This document shows positions 1 through 7,961 of a stretch of DNA of 40,759 nucleotides, one piece after another. Origin of the DNA: Anoxybacillus sp. J5B_2022 (GTDB lineage Bacteria > Bacillota > Bacilli > Bacillales > Anoxybacillaceae); assembly GCF_026847645.1 (NCBI RefSeq), contig NZ_JAPSMC010000023.1, positions 1 to 40,759 on the forward strand, read 5' to 3'. Position numbers and translations under genes: made by a program. Under the pieces are notes generated by a model. That model did not search any database. It saw only the letters and a program-made list of their open reading frames with translations, and was not told the DNA's origin. Position 1 is the first letter of the stretch. The number at the start of each line of letters is the position of its first letter.

Positions 1-135
1 AAATTATAATTAAAGAAACGAACATCATATAAAAAGAGAGAAAAATGAACAAAAGGATGTGGTTATATCTGGTGGTTTGTCTACACAAAAGATTTACAGA
101 ATGAACGTTTAGACCCGTATTTTTATCAAATCGAA

Positions 136-1317
136 TTGGAATTAAAAAAACACTTGGAAAATAAAAAAACTATCCCTTTACGGATGTTATGTAAAGAAAT
201 TACAGATGGGACAAGAAATGCAACGGAGTTTGTTGATTATAAGACGAATGTCCCTTATATCCGCTTATCAAATATTAAAGGTGGTAAATTAGTTCAGAAA
301 GAGATGAAATACTTATTTGATTTAGATGGGATTGAGGAAAAAGCCATTGTTAGAAAAGGGGATGTTTTAATTTCGAAAATCATTTCGCTTCCAAAATTAG
401 CTCTTGTTGATGAGACATATGATGGAGCGGTTATTAGCCCTGATATTATAAAAATTCGTCCGAACGATCAGCAGACACAAGAGAAACTAAAGAGATTTTT
501 TTCTTCAGATATCGGGATGCTTTCACTAAAAAAAATGGCTGTCCCGTCTATATTACCGAAAATTTCGTTAAAACAATTAGGAGATTTAGAGATCATAATT
601 GACGAAGAAACTGAAGGGGACATTCGTAGCGAACAAACCGATTTAAAACAAAAGCTGTACAGCTTATATGAATTGGAGTTCAATCACATCAATAAGTCAT
701 TATCAACAGAGTTTTGGGTTAAAGGTCAATTTTTAGCGGAACGATTAGACGTTGACTATTATCGCTACTATACTTCAGATGCTTTCAAACTATTGAAACA
801 TAAAATCAAAAACGAACAATGGACGCAGTTGAAAGACATTTGCGAAATCGTAACATATACGGTGAGTCCAAAAGATTTTCACAACAAAGAAATTCGTTAC
901 ATTGGCTTCAAAAATATTGATGCTAATGCGTGTCGGATTGTTTCTGCAGAAACTATATCATTTGAGAAAGTGAAAAGCCGCGCTCGTTATGAATTGAAAG
1001 AAAACGACGTACTTCTAGGAGTTGTTGGACCACATATTGGAGAAGAAAACCACCCTTTAGCTTTTGTTACGAAAGAGTATGAGGGGGCACTGGCGTCAAG
1101 TGCGTTTGCTGTAATACGTTCAACAAAACTATCTGCATATTATTTGCTATGGTGTTTAAAACATCCGGGGGTTCTCTTCCAAATGAAAATGGGAAGACGT
1201 GGACAGTTACAGTTGATGATTAGTACAGAAAGTCTAAAAGATCTATATATACCTATACTAGAGCAGTCGAAAATTCGTCTAATAGAATCTTTATTTGCAA
1301 ATTCACTAAAAGGTTAA
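136..1317 (+). CDS. hsdS: Type I restriction-modification specificity subunit (HsdS-like, copy 1), 5' end disrupted
   Basis: DNA-recognition (S) subunit that would direct the HsdM methylase encoded downstream. Two target-recognition halves are visible, each opened by an RLDxxxY motif: RLDPYFY, encoded at 106-126 upstream of the TTG start, and RLDVDYY near 742. The first half carries YIRLSNI and RKGDVLISK, typical of S-subunit recognition domains; the second carries YIGFKNI and ENDVLLG. The first RLD motif lies before the only usable start in this frame (TTG 136), and no ATG, GTG or TTG exists between the stop at 46-48 and 136. An N-terminus resembling KDVVISGGLST is readable in another frame at 53-85. 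The true 5' end therefore seems split by a frameshift around 80-90, or by sequence error. It is followed 14 bp later by the ParA gene. The S-subunit identity is secure; integrity is doubtful. Confidence 0.75.
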   Translation: MELKKHLENKKTIPLRMLCKEITDGTRNATEFVDYKTNVPYIRLSNIKGGKLVQKEMKYLFDLDGIEEKAIVRKGDVLISKIISLPKLALVDETYDGAVISPDIIKIRPNDQQTQEKLKRFFSSDIGMLSLKKMAVPSILPKISLKQLGDLEIIIDEETEGDIRSEQTDLKQKLYSLYELEFNHINKSLSTEFWVKGQFLAERLDVDYYRYYTSDAFKLLKHKIKNEQWTQLKDICEIVTYTVSPKDFHNKEIRYIGFKNIDANACRIVSAETISFEKVKSRARYELKENDVLLGVVGPHIGEENHPLAFVTKEYEGALASSAFAVIRSTKLSAYYLLWCLKHPGVLFQMKMGRRGQLQLMISTESLKDLYIPILEQSKIRLIESLFANSLKG

Positions 1318-1331
1318 ACAAAGGGGGATTT

Positions 1332-2372
1332 ATGATGGTAAAAATGATTTCGCTATTCAATCATAAGGGTGGTGTCAGTAAAACAACGACAACTTTTAAT
1401 CTTGGCTGGGCTTTAGCAGATTTAGGGTACAAAGTGATTATGGTTGACGGAGATCCACAATGTAACTTAACTGGAATGGCGCTGGATTTTTCGGGAATGG
1501 ACGATTTTGAATATTTCTATGAAAATAATCCAGAGTGCAATATAAAAGATGCCCTTAAGCCAGCCTTTTCCTCCCAACCTGTACCAATTAAACCTGTCAA
1601 ATGTTTAGAAGTAGCAGGTAGATCCAATTTATTTGTATTGCCTGGGCATGTAGGGTTTTCAGAGTACGACGTACCACTCGGAATCGCTCAAGAAATGAGC
1701 GGAAGCTTACAAGTGACACAAAATTTGCCTGGTTCAATTAATTTCTTACTTCAAGAAACAGCAAAAATGTATGAAGCTGACTTTGTTTTAATTGATATGA
1801 GTCCAAGTATCAATTCAATTAACCAAAACTTGTTTATGTTAAGCGACTACTTCATCATCCCTTGTAGCCCTGATTATTTTTGCTTGATGGCTATCGATTC
1901 TCTTTGTAATGTATTTCCAAACTGGGTAGATTGGGGGAAAAGAATGAGAGAAAATAGAGTTTATGCCGAAGCGTATTATCCTGTGCCATCCACTCCTCCA
2001 AAATTCTTAGGTACAATTTCACAAAGATATCGCCCTCGAGATAAAAGTCCGGCGAAGTCTTTTCAGAAATGGATTGATAAAATTAATGGTAGAGTACAAA
2101 AAAAGCTAGTACCGACTTTAAAAAACTTAGATATGCTAATCGATACTTACGATATCCAAGACGACGGATCGACACCTGACTATAACTTGTCTTATATATC
2201 AGATTTTAACAGCCTTATAGCACAATCACAAAAACATAAAGTCGCTGTATTTGCGTTAACAGACGAACAGATTGAACAATCAGGAAAAATATTAGAAACT
2301 CAAAGAGCTAATCGAGAAGATTTTAAACAGGTATTCTTAGAGCTAGCACAAAAAATTATTGATAGAACATAG
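1332..2372 (+). CDS. ParA/MinD-family ATPase embedded in the defence island
   Basis: P-loop ATPase of the ParA/Soj superfamily. The deviant Walker A (KGGVSKTTTT, residues 13-22) has the signature lysine, followed by VIMVDGDPQCNLT (Walker A' region) and FVLIDMSPS (Walker B). At 346 aa it is longer than chromosomal Soj because of an insert around residues 195-270 (KRMRENRVYAEAY to KLVPTLKNLD). No ParB partner or parS-like cluster is seen nearby, so a role in plasmid segregation is unlikely; a switch or positioning ATPase for the neighbouring methylase or nuclease complex is my inference. The GGGGG ribosome site at 1323-1327 is 4 nt from ATG 1332 and 7 nt from ATG 1335, so either start is possible. 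It sits 14 bp after hsdS copy 1 and 17 bp before the next gene, which implies one transcript. Confidence 0.85.
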   Translation: MMVKMISLFNHKGGVSKTTTTFNLGWALADLGYKVIMVDGDPQCNLTGMALDFSGMDDFEYFYENNPECNIKDALKPAFSSQPVPIKPVKCLEVAGRSNLFVLPGHVGFSEYDVPLGIAQEMSGSLQVTQNLPGSINFLLQETAKMYEADFVLIDMSPSINSINQNLFMLSDYFIIPCSPDYFCLMAIDSLCNVFPNWVDWGKRMRENRVYAEAYYPVPSTPPKFLGTISQRYRPRDKSPAKSFQKWIDKINGRVQKKLVPTLKNLDMLIDTYDIQDDGSTPDYNLSYISDFNSLIAQSQKHKVAVFALTDEQIEQSGKILETQRANREDFKQVFLELAQKIIDRT

Positions 2373-2389
2373 ATATAAAGGTGTGCATA

Positions 2390-2752
2390 ATGATGATTTT
2401 ATATGATTATTTAAAAACCCCAAAAACGATTGAACAGCTTGTGACGATTGCGCATGAAAACGAGTTATATTGGAATCGGGAACAAATGGAGTTGTTTGTG
2501 CGCTTAGATCCAACTATTGTGCAAAATAAAGCAGGGCTGTGGACAGTAAAACAAGATGAACGTCAGCAAATCATTTTGGCAGCAATCGAGCGGGCGTTGC
2601 AAGGCCGCCCGCTAACAAAGATTGATCCCGATGTTTTCGCTCAGCTCCCTGCTGATATGATTGTGCCGCAACGTGAAATTATTGATGTTGCCATTAGCAG
2701 CGGCAAATACGAATCACCGCGGGAAAATTTACTTCGTGTCAAACGAAAATAG
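2390..2752 (+). CDS. Small protein with two predicted winged-helix-like units
   Basis: Unrecognised protein of about 120 aa. The first half (ILYDYLKTPKTIEQLVTIAHENELYW through GLWTVK) has the helix-helix-wing spacing of a winged helix ending in a tryptophan-containing strand. The second half (IILAAIERALQGRPLT to LLRVKRK) appears to repeat that shape. This is pattern reading, not a database match. ATG 2390 was chosen because AAAGGTG at 2377-2383 gives a 6-nt spacing; GTG 2381 would put the ribosome site inside the gene. It lies between parA and hsdM with short gaps and directly precedes the strong AGGAGGA site of hsdM, so it may be a small accessory or DNA-binding subunit of the methylase complex or a regulator of the operon. 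Function unknown. Confidence 0.7.
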   Translation: MMILYDYLKTPKTIEQLVTIAHENELYWNREQMELFVRLDPTIVQNKAGLWTVKQDERQQIILAAIERALQGRPLTKIDPDVFAQLPADMIVPQREIIDVAISSGKYESPRENLLRVKRK

Positions 2753-2766
2753 GAGGAGACAGCAAC

Positions 2767-4644
2767 ATGGAAACGACAATTCAACAAGTACAAGATCAAT
2801 TAACAATGAAAGGATATGGCCAGTTCTCTGAACTTACTGTAAATGAAGAGGACGGAACAACGATTTTCACAGCAACAGGAGATGAGAAAGTCGTTTATGT
2901 AAAAATTTTTGAAAAAGATGCTGATTTATCATACGCTGTGCAACAATCGGCACTCATTGAAGCACAATATCATGAATCGGCTCCTGACTTTATTTGGGCC
3001 ACGAACGGAGAGGTAAACTATTACGCTGACTGTATTGAATCTACGCCTATTGCGGAAATTCCATCTGTTGTCGATGTAACAAAAAAAGAAAAGAAAAAAT
3101 TAACAAAGCAAGAACTTTGGTCGTTAGATATTTATTCAACTTTGCAAAAACGGTTTGATGATTTACACGAACGCCTTTACGGTCCTGCTGGTGCCGATAA
3201 TATTAGCTCTACGAACGAGGCGATCGATGAAATAAGTAAATTATTGTTTATGGAAATTTTTCGCCTTTATCACCCTGACTACGTATTAAGAGAAGGAGAA
3301 AATGCTGGTTTAAAATTATATGACATTTTAAAGTATGAGTACATAAAGCAGCATGGAAAAGAAGCGGTAAAACAAATCAAAGCGGCATTTAAAGAAATAA
3401 AAAATCATGACGACTATGTAGCGATCAACGACAAAGGTGAAAAGTGCTATATTTTTAACGAAGATGAGTATATTAAGTTGGAAAATCCAGCAAACTATGT
3501 TGCCGCGTTTGAAACATTCCAAGAGCTCGGTGAGTTCGAAGATGATAACGGAGTCGTTAAAAAGGCGACATTAAAAGATGTTACAGCCGACATTTTAGGG
3601 CGTCTATTCGACGTTTTAATCCGCGGTAAATACGATAGTAAAGTCGGTCAAGCGACGTATTTAACACCGCGTCAAGTAACTGAAGCAATGGTTGATATGG
3701 TGATGCACGATTTAACAACAAATCCAAAAGAAGCGGCTAAATTACTAGAAACGGATGAAAACGGGAATCCAACCTTTCGTGTACTTGACCCAACTTGCGG
3801 CTCTGGAGGATTTTTAATTAAAGCCTATGAAGCAATAAAAAGATACTTTACGAGAGAATTTGCAGGAATTCAAAAAGAAAAAATAAAAGAACATTTAGAA
3901 AAAATGAAAGAGCATAGCTTTGTTGGTGCCGATAAAACACGGAGCATGATTGTAAAAGCACGTTTGAATATGGCGATGCACGGATTGCCGAAAGCACCGA
4001 TTTTCTGGGTAAGCGACTCGTTAATGACCGATTCATTGCAACCTGAAACATTTGATGTGATCATCACAAACCCGCCGTTTGGCTCCGGGTCTGTATCGAA
4101 TAAAACAGAAGAAGGTAAAGCAATTCTAGAACGTTACACATCCGGAATTGACGAAGACGGAAAACCGATGAAAAAAGGTTTATGTCTTGGAGCAAAGCCA
4201 AATAACAAAGGTGTTTGGAAGCAAGTCAATTCGACAGACCAAGCGGTGTTATTCATTGACCGAAATTTAGAGCTATTAAAACCGGGCGGTTATCTAATCA
4301 TCGTTCTTCCAGACGGAATTTTAAGTAACTCAAGCTATAAACATGTGCGTGAATATTTAATGGGTAAGAAAAATGAAGTGACAGGTGAGTTTGAAGGCGG
4401 CCGCGCGATTGTGAAAGCGGTTGTTTCATTACCGACAGTAACATTCCAATTATCTGGAACAGGTGCGAAAACGTCATTCCTTTATATTAAAAAGAAAGAA
4501 CATGAAAATGAAAAACAAGGACCAGTGTTTATGGCGGTTGCAGAAGAAATTGGGTTTGATGTGAAAAATAAGGTTGAAGTACAGTTAGGGAATGACCGGA
4601 ACGATTTGTTAAAAATTGTTGAAGTGTATAAAAAAGGGATGTGA
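2767..4644 (+). CDS. hsdM: Type I-like N6-adenine DNA methyltransferase (HsdM)
   Basis: Transfers a methyl group from S-adenosylmethionine to adenine N6 in a site chosen by the S subunit. The SAM-binding motif I is DPTCGSGGF (residues 341-349) and the catalytic motif IV is NPPF (435-438); LLKPGGYLIIVLPDG (about 507-521) is another conserved strand of the family. The first 100 residues are less typical and could hold an extra N-terminal domain before the usual helical HsdM region. Length 625 aa is somewhat above the common 480-550. The ribosome site AGGAGGA (2750-2756) precedes ATG 2767. Only 4 bp separate its stop from the following ATPase gene. No hsdR translocase gene accompanies it in 40 kb, so methylation here probably serves self-marking for a different effector. 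Confidence 0.93.
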   Translation: METTIQQVQDQLTMKGYGQFSELTVNEEDGTTIFTATGDEKVVYVKIFEKDADLSYAVQQSALIEAQYHESAPDFIWATNGEVNYYADCIESTPIAEIPSVVDVTKKEKKKLTKQELWSLDIYSTLQKRFDDLHERLYGPAGADNISSTNEAIDEISKLLFMEIFRLYHPDYVLREGENAGLKLYDILKYEYIKQHGKEAVKQIKAAFKEIKNHDDYVAINDKGEKCYIFNEDEYIKLENPANYVAAFETFQELGEFEDDNGVVKKATLKDVTADILGRLFDVLIRGKYDSKVGQATYLTPRQVTEAMVDMVMHDLTTNPKEAAKLLETDENGNPTFRVLDPTCGSGGFLIKAYEAIKRYFTREFAGIQKEKIKEHLEKMKEHSFVGADKTRSMIVKARLNMAMHGLPKAPIFWVSDSLMTDSLQPETFDVIITNPPFGSGSVSNKTEEGKAILERYTSGIDEDGKPMKKGLCLGAKPNNKGVWKQVNSTDQAVLFIDRNLELLKPGGYLIIVLPDGILSNSSYKHVREYLMGKKNEVTGEFEGGRAIVKAVVSLPTVTFQLSGTGAKTSFLYIKKKEHENEKQGPVFMAVAEEIGFDVKNKVEVQLGNDRNDLLKIVEVYKKGM

Positions 4645-4648
4645 ATCG

Positions 4649-5905
4649 ATGTTAAAAGAAATTCGTTATAAAAATTGGAAAAGTTTTTCCGATGCGACAT
4701 TATATATCGATCCGTTAACGATTTTAATCGGCACGAATGCAAGCGGAAAATCGAATGCGTTAGACGGTATTGCTTTTTTAAATCGAGTTGTACAAGGAAG
4801 GGATTTACAAACTATTTTATCAGGAGATCCTGCTCTTCTTTTAGAAGCAAACATTCAAGCGATTCGAGGCGGTGTGGAATGGGCCGCTAAACGTCCTTTC
4901 ACAACTTTTACATTAGAAGCTGTTATTGAATATAATGAGGAAATTGACTATCTCTACGGAATTGAAGTGAGTACAAAATCAGATGTAGAAATTGTTTCTG
5001 AGTCATTAATCAAAATAAACCGCAAAACAAATAAAACAACCAATATATTTACGGCTACAGCGGAGGAAGGTAGTCCAAGTATTGAAGCTGCTGTTTATAA
5101 TGGGAAAGGTCGTCCGAAACATAAACAATTAAAACGTTCTGTTTCGGTCATTAGCCAATTAAAAAATCAAGAAACTCGCCAGGAAGTTGATGAAGCGATT
5201 CAGTTTGTAACTCATACGTTAGAACATATTTTTATTCTTGACCCTGCTCCTGCATTGATGCGTGACTATAAGCCGTTTTCTAATCGGCTTGCAAGCAATG
5301 CTTCCAATGTGGCCGGAGTGCTGGCCGCATTGCCGGAAGAAGAAAAAAGTTATATTGAGTCGTTGCTTTCAAAATATGTTTCCCGCCTTCCTGAAGGAGA
5401 TGTACAGCGGGTATGGGCGGAGCCGGTCGGCCGTTTTCAAAAGGATGCGATGCTGTATTGTGAAGAACAATGGCTAGGAAGCAATGAAAAATTGATTGTC
5501 GATGCGCGCGGTATGTCAGATGGCACACTTCGTTTTATCGGGATTTTAACTGCCTTGTTAACTCGTCCTAAAGGCAGTCTCATTGTGATCGAAGAGATTG
5601 ATAACGGTCTTCATCCGTCTCGCGCTGAAATTTTGCTTGACATGTTAAACGAAATCGGCAGTGAGCGGCAAATTGATATTTTAATGACTACCCATAATCC
5701 AGCGTTGCTTGATGAGCTAGGACCGGAAATGATTCCATTTATTATCGTCGCCCATCGCTCAGCAGAAAATGGAGCAAGTGAACTGACGTTATTAGAAGAT
5801 ATTCAAGCACTGCCAAAGCTGCTCGCCAGCGGTTCGATCGGCAAGCTGGTGACAGAAGGAGAAATTGAAGAAACGCTTACACAACAAGGAAGTGCAGAGC
5901 GATGA
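4649..5905 (+). CDS. RecF/OLD-like AAA ATPase (AAA_21 type)
   Basis: ABC-ATPase-fold protein of 418 aa. Walker A is GTNASGKS (residues 28-35), a signature-like SDGTLRF segment follows near residue 290, and Walker B is IVIEEID with the catalytic pair E315-E316 followed by the D-loop region NGLHPSRA. TTHNPALLDEL is the switch histidine region. There is no long SMC-type coiled coil and no TOPRIM domain, which separates it from full OLD proteins. It overlaps the following PIN-like gene by 4 bp (ATGA), so the two are translationally coupled and probably form an ATPase-nuclease pair. ATG 4649 was preferred over an upstream TTG because AAAAAGGGA lies 9 nt before it. The pair sits between hsdM and hsdS copy 2, which are usually adjacent, so it may be an inserted module. 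Confidence 0.85.
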   Translation: MLKEIRYKNWKSFSDATLYIDPLTILIGTNASGKSNALDGIAFLNRVVQGRDLQTILSGDPALLLEANIQAIRGGVEWAAKRPFTTFTLEAVIEYNEEIDYLYGIEVSTKSDVEIVSESLIKINRKTNKTTNIFTATAEEGSPSIEAAVYNGKGRPKHKQLKRSVSVISQLKNQETRQEVDEAIQFVTHTLEHIFILDPAPALMRDYKPFSNRLASNASNVAGVLAALPEEEKSYIESLLSKYVSRLPEGDVQRVWAEPVGRFQKDAMLYCEEQWLGSNEKLIVDARGMSDGTLRFIGILTALLTRPKGSLIVIEEIDNGLHPSRAEILLDMLNEIGSERQIDILMTTHNPALLDELGPEMIPFIIVAHRSAENGASELTLLEDIQALPKLLASGSIGKLVTEGEIEETLTQQGSAER

Positions 5906-6414
5906 AGCGAAAAATTCTTGTTATTGATACATCGATTTTATGTTGTTGGCTGCAAGTCCCTGGCAAAGAAACGTGCGGAGCGCAAGGAAACAAGTGGGAC
6001 TATAAACGTGTAAACGATTTGCTGACGGAAGAAGAACGTCAAGGGGCAACGTTCGTTCTTCCGCTGGCAACGATCATTGAAACAGGCAACCATATCGCCC
6101 AAGCCGCAAAAGATCGTTATGAATGCGCGCAAAAGCTTGTTCGCATTATTCAAAAAGCATTAGATAAAGAGTCTCCTTGGGCGCAATTTTCTGAGCAGGC
6201 CGAATTGTGGACAGCCGGTGAATTGCATAAACTCATCAAGGAATGGCCGGATCAGGCGAACCAACGTTTATCGATTGGCGACGCCACGATCAAATCGGTT
6301 GCGGAATACTACGCCAAAATCAACGGATGGGAAGTCGAAATTCTCACCGGCGATGAAGGATTAAAAGCATACGAACCGACTAAACCAGCAAGAACGCCGA
6401 GGAGAAGGAGATAG
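5902..6414 (+). CDS. PIN-like nuclease partner of the upstream ATPase
   Basis: 170-aa protein with the acidic layout of PIN-domain ribonucleases: VIDTS with D9, IIETGNH with E60, IGDATI with D127 and LTGDEGL with D151. The order and spacing of these four acidic residues fit a metal-binding PIN active site. The tail KPARTPRRRR is strongly basic and may contact nucleic acid. The start ATG overlaps the stop of the ATPase gene by 4 bp. Base composition is visibly richer in G+C than the hsdS gene that follows, suggesting a separate origin. A broken second copy of the same gene lies at about 24.68-24.92 kb. Likely role: RNA or DNA cleavage controlled by the ATPase during phage attack; this is inferred from domain content only. 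Confidence 0.75.
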   Translation: MKRKILVIDTSILCCWLQVPGKETCGAQGNKWDYKRVNDLLTEEERQGATFVLPLATIIETGNHIAQAAKDRYECAQKLVRIIQKALDKESPWAQFSEQAELWTAGELHKLIKEWPDQANQRLSIGDATIKSVAEYYAKINGWEVEILTGDEGLKAYEPTKPARTPRRRR

Positions 6415-6519
6415 TGTTTTCCAGTTTTATAAGTGGGAGCACGGTTGGGAAACGGGAGGAATGATTTATTTTTAACTTTAAGATTGCTGATGTATATAAG
6501 AAAGGGGTTAAAATACCTC

Positions 6520-7929
6520 ATGAAAACTGATGCAAAGTATGTAACTACAAATTATATTGCAGATAGATTAGATGCTAATTATTATTCAAACAAATATTTT
6601 GCAATAGAGCAAAAAATTAAAAATTCAGTCTACAAAGTTGTTAAATATCAAGATATATGCGATGTCATAAAATGTGGTCCATTCGGTTCATCAGTTCTTG
6701 CAGAGAATTATAATGATACAGGGATTATTATGATAAGACCGTTGAACTTAAAAGAAGTACTTTTGTCCGAGGATGAATTAGTTCGTTTCCCAGAAGAATC
6801 ATTAGGGACAGATTTTCCAGTATTTGAAGCAGGAGATATTCTTTTTACAAGAGTAGGTACACCCTCTTGTTCAATAATTCCTAATTCTATAGGGAAGATA
6901 ACTATTAGTCCTAATATAATAGCATCCAAATTAAAAAAGACAATTAATCAATATTATGTAGCAATATTTTTAAATACTGTTTATGGATTGAATCAACTTG
7001 AGAGAAGATTTAAAGCTGTTTCTCAACCTACCATCTCTACAGACGAAATAAAAACAATAGACATGGTTCTACCTGACGTTCATATTCAAAACTACATTGG
7101 CAACAAACTCCGAAAAGCGGAAGAGTTACGAGAAGAAGCGAAGCTGTTGAAGGAAGAGGCTGAAAAATCACTGAATCAATTTTTAAAGTTAGATTCCCTT
7201 GAGCAAAAAATAAACAATGTATTGCATATCAAAGCAAACTATGTTTTACCAAATGATATGAATGATCGTTTAGATTCCGAGCATTATAAAAAGAAATTTA
7301 CAATCCTTTACGAACATTTAAAAGAACTAGAACGCTCTAAAGTCAAAGTCCTGTCCTTAAAGAAAATTATTGACGAAGGAAGTTATGGTATTCTACCCGA
7401 TTCTCAAGATTATGGAAAGGGAGAATTAATTTTTATTCGCTCTACTGACTTAAACGACTACATGATAGATTTAGATTCTTGTGAAAAAGTTCCTGATAAA
7501 TACTTAACTCCTAAAGCAACTGTTTCGCCGGGAGATATATTGTTAGAAATTAAAGGAGCTATAGCTGGCGGAGCAATTGTGCCTGATATTAAAACAAATG
7601 CTATTGTAAACGGTAGTATATTCCGCTTTAGAGTGAAAAATGATTTTAATAACTTTTATATCTTGTCTGTTCTGCAATCCATTATTGGTAGTTTGCAAAA
7701 AGAACAACATGGCGCAAATAGCGTTATAAGCTATTTAAGCCTAGATGTTATAAATAACCTTAAAATCCCAGTAATAGACATAGAGAAGCAAAATGAAATC
7801 GGAGATAAACTCAAAAAGTTTGTCGAAAACAATATGAAAGCAAAAAATTTAATAAAATCTGCCAAACAAGATGTCGAAGATCTCATCGAAGGCAAGTTCG
7901 ATGAGTCGAAAATTTCCGAAGGAGTGTAA
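6520..7929 (+). CDS. hsdS: Type I restriction-modification specificity subunit (HsdS, copy 2)
   Basis: Second DNA-recognition subunit, 469 aa, intact. Two half-units are seen: RLDANYY (residues 16-22), a first recognition domain ending near 205, a coiled-coil spacer (LRKAEELREEAKLLKEEAEK), then RLDSEHY (250-256), a second recognition domain and a C-terminal helix (KNLIKSAKQDVEDLIEGKF). This duplicated layout is standard for bipartite target recognition. Start choice: ATG 6520 follows AGAAAGGGG (6498-6506); in-frame GTG 6433 and ATG 6490 upstream have no better site. The gene is very AT-rich compared with its neighbours, as often happens for S genes exchanged by recombination. A 105-bp gap separates it from the PIN gene. 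It is not a close copy of hsdS 1, so two different specificities are expected. Confidence 0.92.
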   Translation: MKTDAKYVTTNYIADRLDANYYSNKYFAIEQKIKNSVYKVVKYQDICDVIKCGPFGSSVLAENYNDTGIIMIRPLNLKEVLLSEDELVRFPEESLGTDFPVFEAGDILFTRVGTPSCSIIPNSIGKITISPNIIASKLKKTINQYYVAIFLNTVYGLNQLERRFKAVSQPTISTDEIKTIDMVLPDVHIQNYIGNKLRKAEELREEAKLLKEEAEKSLNQFLKLDSLEQKINNVLHIKANYVLPNDMNDRLDSEHYKKKFTILYEHLKELERSKVKVLSLKKIIDEGSYGILPDSQDYGKGELIFIRSTDLNDYMIDLDSCEKVPDKYLTPKATVSPGDILLEIKGAIAGGAIVPDIKTNAIVNGSIFRFRVKNDFNNFYILSVLQSIIGSLQKEQHGANSVISYLSLDVINNLKIPVIDIEKQNEIGDKLKKFVENNMKAKNLIKSAKQDVEDLIEGKFDESKISEGV

Positions 7930-7947
7930 GGACACTCCTTCTTTTCT
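7918..7947 (+). terminator. Hairpin at the end of hsdS copy 2
   Basis: Perfect 10-bp inverted repeat GAAGGAGTGT (7918-7927) and ACACTCCTTC (7932-7941) around an AAGG loop, followed by TTTTCT. It overlaps the hsdS stop codon and directly precedes the AGGAGG site of the next gene. It could act as an intrinsic terminator or attenuator that lowers expression of the downstream nuclease/ATPase half of the island. Confidence 0.65.
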
Positions 7948-7961
7948 AGGAGGTGAATGGG

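Noticed and set aside
7882-7905. Second inverted repeat CTCATCGAA..TTCGATGAG near the hsdS end
   Set aside because: It is a 9-bp dyad but lies inside coding sequence for the conserved C-terminal helix with no T-tract; it is probably a coincidence of the encoded residues.
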